In this document: piece after piece, positions 42,685 to 47,282 of the stretch
Numbering within the stretch: position 1 is the stretch's first letter
Layout of the letters: every line of letters begins with the position of its first letter
Source: Bacillus sp. 491mf
GTDB taxonomy: Bacteria; Bacillota; Bacilli; Bacillales; Bacillaceae_G
Length of the DNA: 47,282 bases
Reading direction: 5' to 3'
NCBI RefSeq assembly: GCF_900112415.1
Contig: NZ_FOLV01000030.1
Location: forward strand, 1-47,282
Position numbers and translations under genes: made by a program
Notes under the pieces: model-generated
What the model was told of the DNA's origin: nothing
Seen by the model: the letters and a program-made list of their open reading frames with translations, nothing else
The model's database searches: none

Positions 42685-43125
42685 ATGAAACTTCATGAAT
42701 TACAACCTGCAGAAGGTTCTCGTAAAGTTCGTAATCGTGTAGGTCGTGGTATCGGTTCTGGTAACGGTAAAACTGCTGGAAAAGGTCATAAAGGACAAAA
42801 CGCACGTTCTGGTGGCGGTGTTCGTCTTGGTTTTGAAGGCGGTCAAACTCCATTATTCCGTCGTTTACCAAAACGCGGCTTCACAAACATCAACCGTAAA
42901 GAATTCGCTATCGTTAACTTAACAACGTTAAATCGTTTTGAAGACGGTACAGAAGTAACACCTGAATTATTGCTTGAGACTGGCGTTATCAGCAAATTAA
43001 ACGACGGTGTTAAAATTCTTGCAAACGGCGCTGTAGAGAAAAAGCTTACTGTTAAAGCTCACAAATTCTCTTCAAGTGCAAAAGAAGCTATTGAAGCAGC
43101 TGGCGGAACAGTTGAGGTGATCTAA
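42685..43125 (+). CDS. rplO: 50S ribosomal protein L15
   Basis: L15 is a mid-to-late 50S assembly protein. The 146-residue protein has a glycine- and arginine-rich N-terminal extension ([19 protein letters not shown]) that penetrates the rRNA and a compact C-terminal domain. AAGGAGGTG precedes ATG 42685. The stop overlaps the secY start by one base. Confidence 0.97.
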   Translation: MKLHELQPAEGSRKVRNRVGRGIGSGNGKTAGKGHKGQNARSGGGVRLGFEGGQTPLFRRLPKRGFTNINRKEFAIVNLTTLNRFEDGTEVTPELLLETGVISKLNDGVKILANGAVEKKLTVKAHKFSSSAKEAIEAAGGTVEVI

Positions 43126-44423
43126 TGTTTCGCACAATCTCCAACTTTATGCGCGTTGCTGAGATAAGAAATAAAATATTATTCACTTTAGCGATGTTAA
43201 TCGTGTTTCGAATTGGCACGTTCATCCCAGTGCCTCATACAAATGCAGATGTACTGAGAGCGCAAGACCAGTTGAATGTATTGGGCATTCTGAATACATT
43301 TGGCGGCGGAGCCTTAAAAAACTTTTCCATCTTTGCGATGGGAATCATGCCGTACATTACAGCATCCATCATCGTGCAATTATTGCAGATGGATGTTGTT
43401 CCTAAATTTACGGAGTGGTCAAAACAAGGTGAAATGGGTCGTCGTAAACTAGCTCAGTTTACCCGCTACTTTACAATTGTTCTTGCTTTTATTCAAGCAA
43501 TCGGTATGTCAATCGGTTTTAACGGTATGGCAAGTGGACAATTAATTTTGGATCCTAGTTGGTCAACTTATTTATATATTGCTACGGTACTAACTGCCGG
43601 AACTGCATTTTTAATGTGGTTAGGTGAGTTAATTACGGCAAAGGGAGTAGGAAATGGTATTTCTATTATTATCTTTGCAGGTATTACCGCAGCTATCCCA
43701 AGTACTATAAATCAAGTGTACGCACAGCAGTTCCAAGATGCCGGAGATCAATTGTTCATTCGTATCGTAAAAGTCGGTTTAATTTTGTTGGCTGTGTTAG
43801 CGGTTATTGTTGGTGTTATTTACATTCAACAAGCTGTTAGAAAAATCCCGATTCAATATGCGAAGCGCGTAACTGGAAACGGTGGTTATACTGGAGCACA
43901 AAACACTCATTTACCACTTAAGGTAAATAGTGCTGGTGTTATTCCAGTAATTTTTGCTGTTTCATTCTTGATTACGCCTCCGACTATTGCACAGTTTTTC
44001 CCGAAACATGAAATATCGAAGTGGATTATTGCTAATTTTAACTATTCTCATCCAGTGGGTATGATCGTATATGTTGCACTAATTATTGCCTTTGCATATT
44101 TCTATGCATTTGTTCAAGTAAATCCTGAACAGATGGCTGAGAACTTAAATAAACAAGGTGGATACGTTCCTGGTATTCGTCCGGGTAAGAATACAGAACA
44201 GTATCTAACAAAGATTTTGTATCGTTTGACCTTTGTAGGTGCAATTTTCTTAGCAGCGATTGCAATCCTGCCTGTTTTATTTATTAAAATTGCAAACTTG
44301 CCACAATCTGCACAGATAGGTGGAACAAGTTTACTAATTGTTGTCGGTGTTGCTTTAGAAACAATGAAGCAGCTCGAAAGTCAATTAGTAAAACGCCATT
44401 ACAAAGGGTTTATCAAACAGTGA
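43125..44423 (+). CDS. secY: SecY, preprotein translocase channel
   Basis: SecY forms the protein-conducting pore with SecE and SecG. The 432-residue protein has ten predicted membrane helices, the plug-region [19 protein letters not shown], and the conserved cytoplasmic loop ending in [16 protein letters not shown] that contacts SecA and the ribosome. The start ATG overlaps the rplO stop (TAATG). It is followed by adk after 52 bases. Confidence 0.97.
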   Translation: MFRTISNFMRVAEIRNKILFTLAMLIVFRIGTFIPVPHTNADVLRAQDQLNVLGILNTFGGGALKNFSIFAMGIMPYITASIIVQLLQMDVVPKFTEWSKQGEMGRRKLAQFTRYFTIVLAFIQAIGMSIGFNGMASGQLILDPSWSTYLYIATVLTAGTAFLMWLGELITAKGVGNGISIIIFAGITAAIPSTINQVYAQQFQDAGDQLFIRIVKVGLILLAVLAVIVGVIYIQQAVRKIPIQYAKRVTGNGGYTGAQNTHLPLKVNSAGVIPVIFAVSFLITPPTIAQFFPKHEISKWIIANFNYSHPVGMIVYVALIIAFAYFYAFVQVNPEQMAENLNKQGGYVPGIRPGKNTEQYLTKILYRLTFVGAIFLAAIAILPVLFIKIANLPQSAQIGGTSLLIVVGVALETMKQLESQLVKRHYKGFIKQ

Positions 44424-44463
44424 GTAAGCGGGAAGATTCATCTTCCCATATGCTCATTCATGA

Positions 44464-45125
<662 letters not shown>

Positions 45126-45126
<1 letters not shown>

Positions 45127-45872
45127 TGATTATTTGCAAAACTCCTCGCGAAATTGAGATTATGCGAGAAGCTGGCAAGATTGTTGCTTTAACTCATCAA
45201 GAGTTAAAAAAGCATATTGCCCCAGGAATTACAACGAAAGAGCTCGATCAAATAGCGGAAAAAACGATTCTTAAATATGGTGCTATGCCATCTTTTAAAG
45301 GATATAACGGATTTCCAGGAAGCATTTGTGCTTCGGCAAACGAAGAGCTTGTACACGGGATTCCAGGAAAGCGCAAGCTCCAAGAAGGCGATATTATTAG
45401 TATCGATATTGGTGCGAAATACAATGGATACCATGGAGATTCTGCATGGACTTATCCAGTAGGAAACATTTCTGAATCTGTTCAAAAGCTACTTGATGTC
45501 ACAGAAAAATCGTTGTATCTTGGTCTAGAACACGCAAAACCGGGCGAGCGATTATCTAATATTTCACATGCGATTCAAACGTATGTTGAAGATAGTGGAT
45601 TATCGATCGTTAGGGAGTATGTCGGTCACGGAATCGGGCAAGACTTACATGAAGACCCACAAATCCCGCACTATGGTCCACCAAATCAAGGGCCTAGGTT
45701 AAAACCGGGAATGGTCATTTGTGTTGAGCCGATGGTGAACCAAGGAAGACGATATGTAAAAACACTATCTGATGACTGGACAGTGGTAACGGTAGATGGT
45801 AAATGGTGTGCACATTTCGAGCACACGATTGCTCTTACAGAAGCAGGATACGAAATCCTTACCACTTTATAG
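45126..45872 (+). CDS. map: methionine aminopeptidase, type I
   Basis: MetAP removes the initiator methionine from new proteins. The 248-residue type Ia enzyme carries the pita-bread fold with metal ligands in [19 protein letters not shown], the [13 protein letters not shown] histidine segment, CVEPM and FEHT near the C terminus. ATG 45126 overlaps the adk stop. Only 67 bases separate it from infA, so there is no room for the small KOW-protein gene found here in B. subtilis. Confidence 0.97.
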
Positions 45873-45939
45873 GTAGCTGGCTCTCCGGAATTTCAGAACA
45901 GTGTAGAATGTTACTGATTTGAAGAAGGGAGAACATTGA

Positions 45940-46158
45940 ATGGCTAAAGATGATGTAATTGAAGTCGAAGGTACCGTTATTGAAACGTTGCCAAATGCTA
46001 TGTTCAAAGTAGAATTAGAGAATGGGCATGTTGTATTGGCTCACGTTTCTGGTAAAATTCGTATGAACTTCATTCGTATTTTACCAGGAGATAAAGTTAC
46101 GGTAGAATTATCTCCGTATGATTTAAATCGTGGTCGTATCACGTACCGCTTTAAATAA
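45940..46158 (+). CDS. infA: translation initiation factor IF-1
   Basis: IF-1 occupies the A site during initiation. The 72-residue OB-fold protein begins [21 protein letters not shown] and ends RGRITYRFK, standard for the family. GAAGGGAGA lies upstream of ATG 45940. rpmJ follows after 35 bases. Confidence 0.97.
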   Translation: MAKDDVIEVEGTVIETLPNAMFKVELENGHVVLAHVSGKIRMNFIRILPGDKVTVELSPYDLNRGRITYRFK

Positions 46159-46163
46159 TATAG

Positions 46164-46694
<531 letters not shown>

Positions 46695-46697
46695 TAA

Positions 46698-47108
<411 letters not shown>

Positions 47109-47282
47109 TTTTTCTGTATAGAATTTTCCCTTTTGTCTATAATGGATATGATGCATTACCGAGAAATTTCGTACAGAAACATCGCTTGTTGTGCACAATC
47201 GGGAACTGCCTAAGGGGGGACTTTCGGTTAGACAGAGGTTTTTTCCTTTGTTTAACCGAGGTTTCGACGTTTTGAAGGAGGG
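47109..47282 (+). promoter_or_regulatory. leader of the next gene (expected rpoA)
   Basis: This gap holds a TATAAT (47138-47143) without a convincing -35 and a strong hairpin: 47225-47238 pairs with 47245-47258 (14 bp with two G-T pairs, loop TTTTTT), extended by further A-T and G-T pairs. The window ends in a Shine-Dalgarno, GAAGGAGGG (47274-47282). The start codon of the gene lies outside. That it is rpoA is inferred from gene order. Confidence 0.6.

Noticed and set aside
45873-45939. Possible missing ybzG-type KOW gene between map and infA
   Set aside because: The gap is only 67 bases and shows no trace of coding. I do not know that all relatives carry the gene, so I do not call a loss.

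Overview
The window is a stretch of chromosomal core DNA from a low-GC Gram-positive bacterium of the genus Bacillus, most likely the Bacillus cereus group. The gene order matches the Bacillus block that runs from the end of an rRNA operon through ctsR-mcsA-mcsB-clpC, radA-disA, the isoprenoid and aminoacyl-tRNA synthetase genes, sigH, the rpl/rpo region, the str operon and the S10-spc-alpha ribosomal superoperon. Genus assignment is firm from protein content and order. Group assignment is an inference from recognisable protein sequences. Every gene I can support lies on the + strand. I see no insertion sequence, prophage, CRISPR array, integron or tRNA gene.

Layout. Positions 1-79 are the 3' end of a 5S rRNA with its terminator. 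Positions 265-6438 hold a CtsR-controlled protein quality-control operon (ctsR, mcsA, mcsB, clpC) followed by radA, and disA ends at 7515. Positions 7676-11660 hold yacL, ispD, ispF and gltX. Positions 11660-15915 hold a cysteine T-box leader, then cysE, cysS, mrnC, rlmB and rae1. Positions 15920-17906 hold sigH, rpmG, secE and nusG. Positions 17915-21217 hold rplK, rplA, an L10-type leader with rplJ-rplL, and the ybxB methyltransferase. Positions 21291-28684 hold rpoB and rpoC. Positions 28727-33602 hold the str operon (rpsL, rpsG, fusA, tuf). Positions 33632-47108 hold the S10, spc and first alpha genes (rpsJ to rpsK, including secY, adk, map and infA). The window ends in the leader and Shine-Dalgarno of the next gene, expected to be rpoA.

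How the genes work together. Most of the window makes the transcription and translation machinery: RNA polymerase beta and beta', NusG, EF-G, EF-Tu, IF-1 and about 30 ribosomal proteins. Two genes encode parts of the SecYE channel. Smaller groups handle stress proteolysis (McsB arginine-phosphorylates clients for ClpC, and CtsR represses the operon), DNA repair and c-di-AMP signalling (RadA, DisA), isoprenoid precursors (IspD, IspF), Glu/Cys tRNA charging with cysteine precursor synthesis, rRNA maturation (MrnC, RlmB) and sporulation entry (SigH).

What is unusual. The coding content is ordinary core genome, and I did not find a new gene system. The interest lies in the non-coding gaps. (1) Between rpoC and rpsL, where Bacillus normally carries an L7Ae-like K-turn protein gene, I see only what looks like a decayed remnant. 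(2) A second, unexplained structured RNA lies between the cysteine T-box terminator and cysE, closed by a 10-bp long-range helix. (3) A folded leader precedes ispF behind a perfect palindromic terminator. (4) A hairpin sits inside the Shine-Dalgarno to start spacer of nusG. (5) Three tandem promoters, all with 17-bp spacers, precede the S10 operon, the last inside a palindrome. (6) Promoters upstream of nusG, rplK and possibly rpoB are each followed within a few tens of bases by a terminator-like hairpin.
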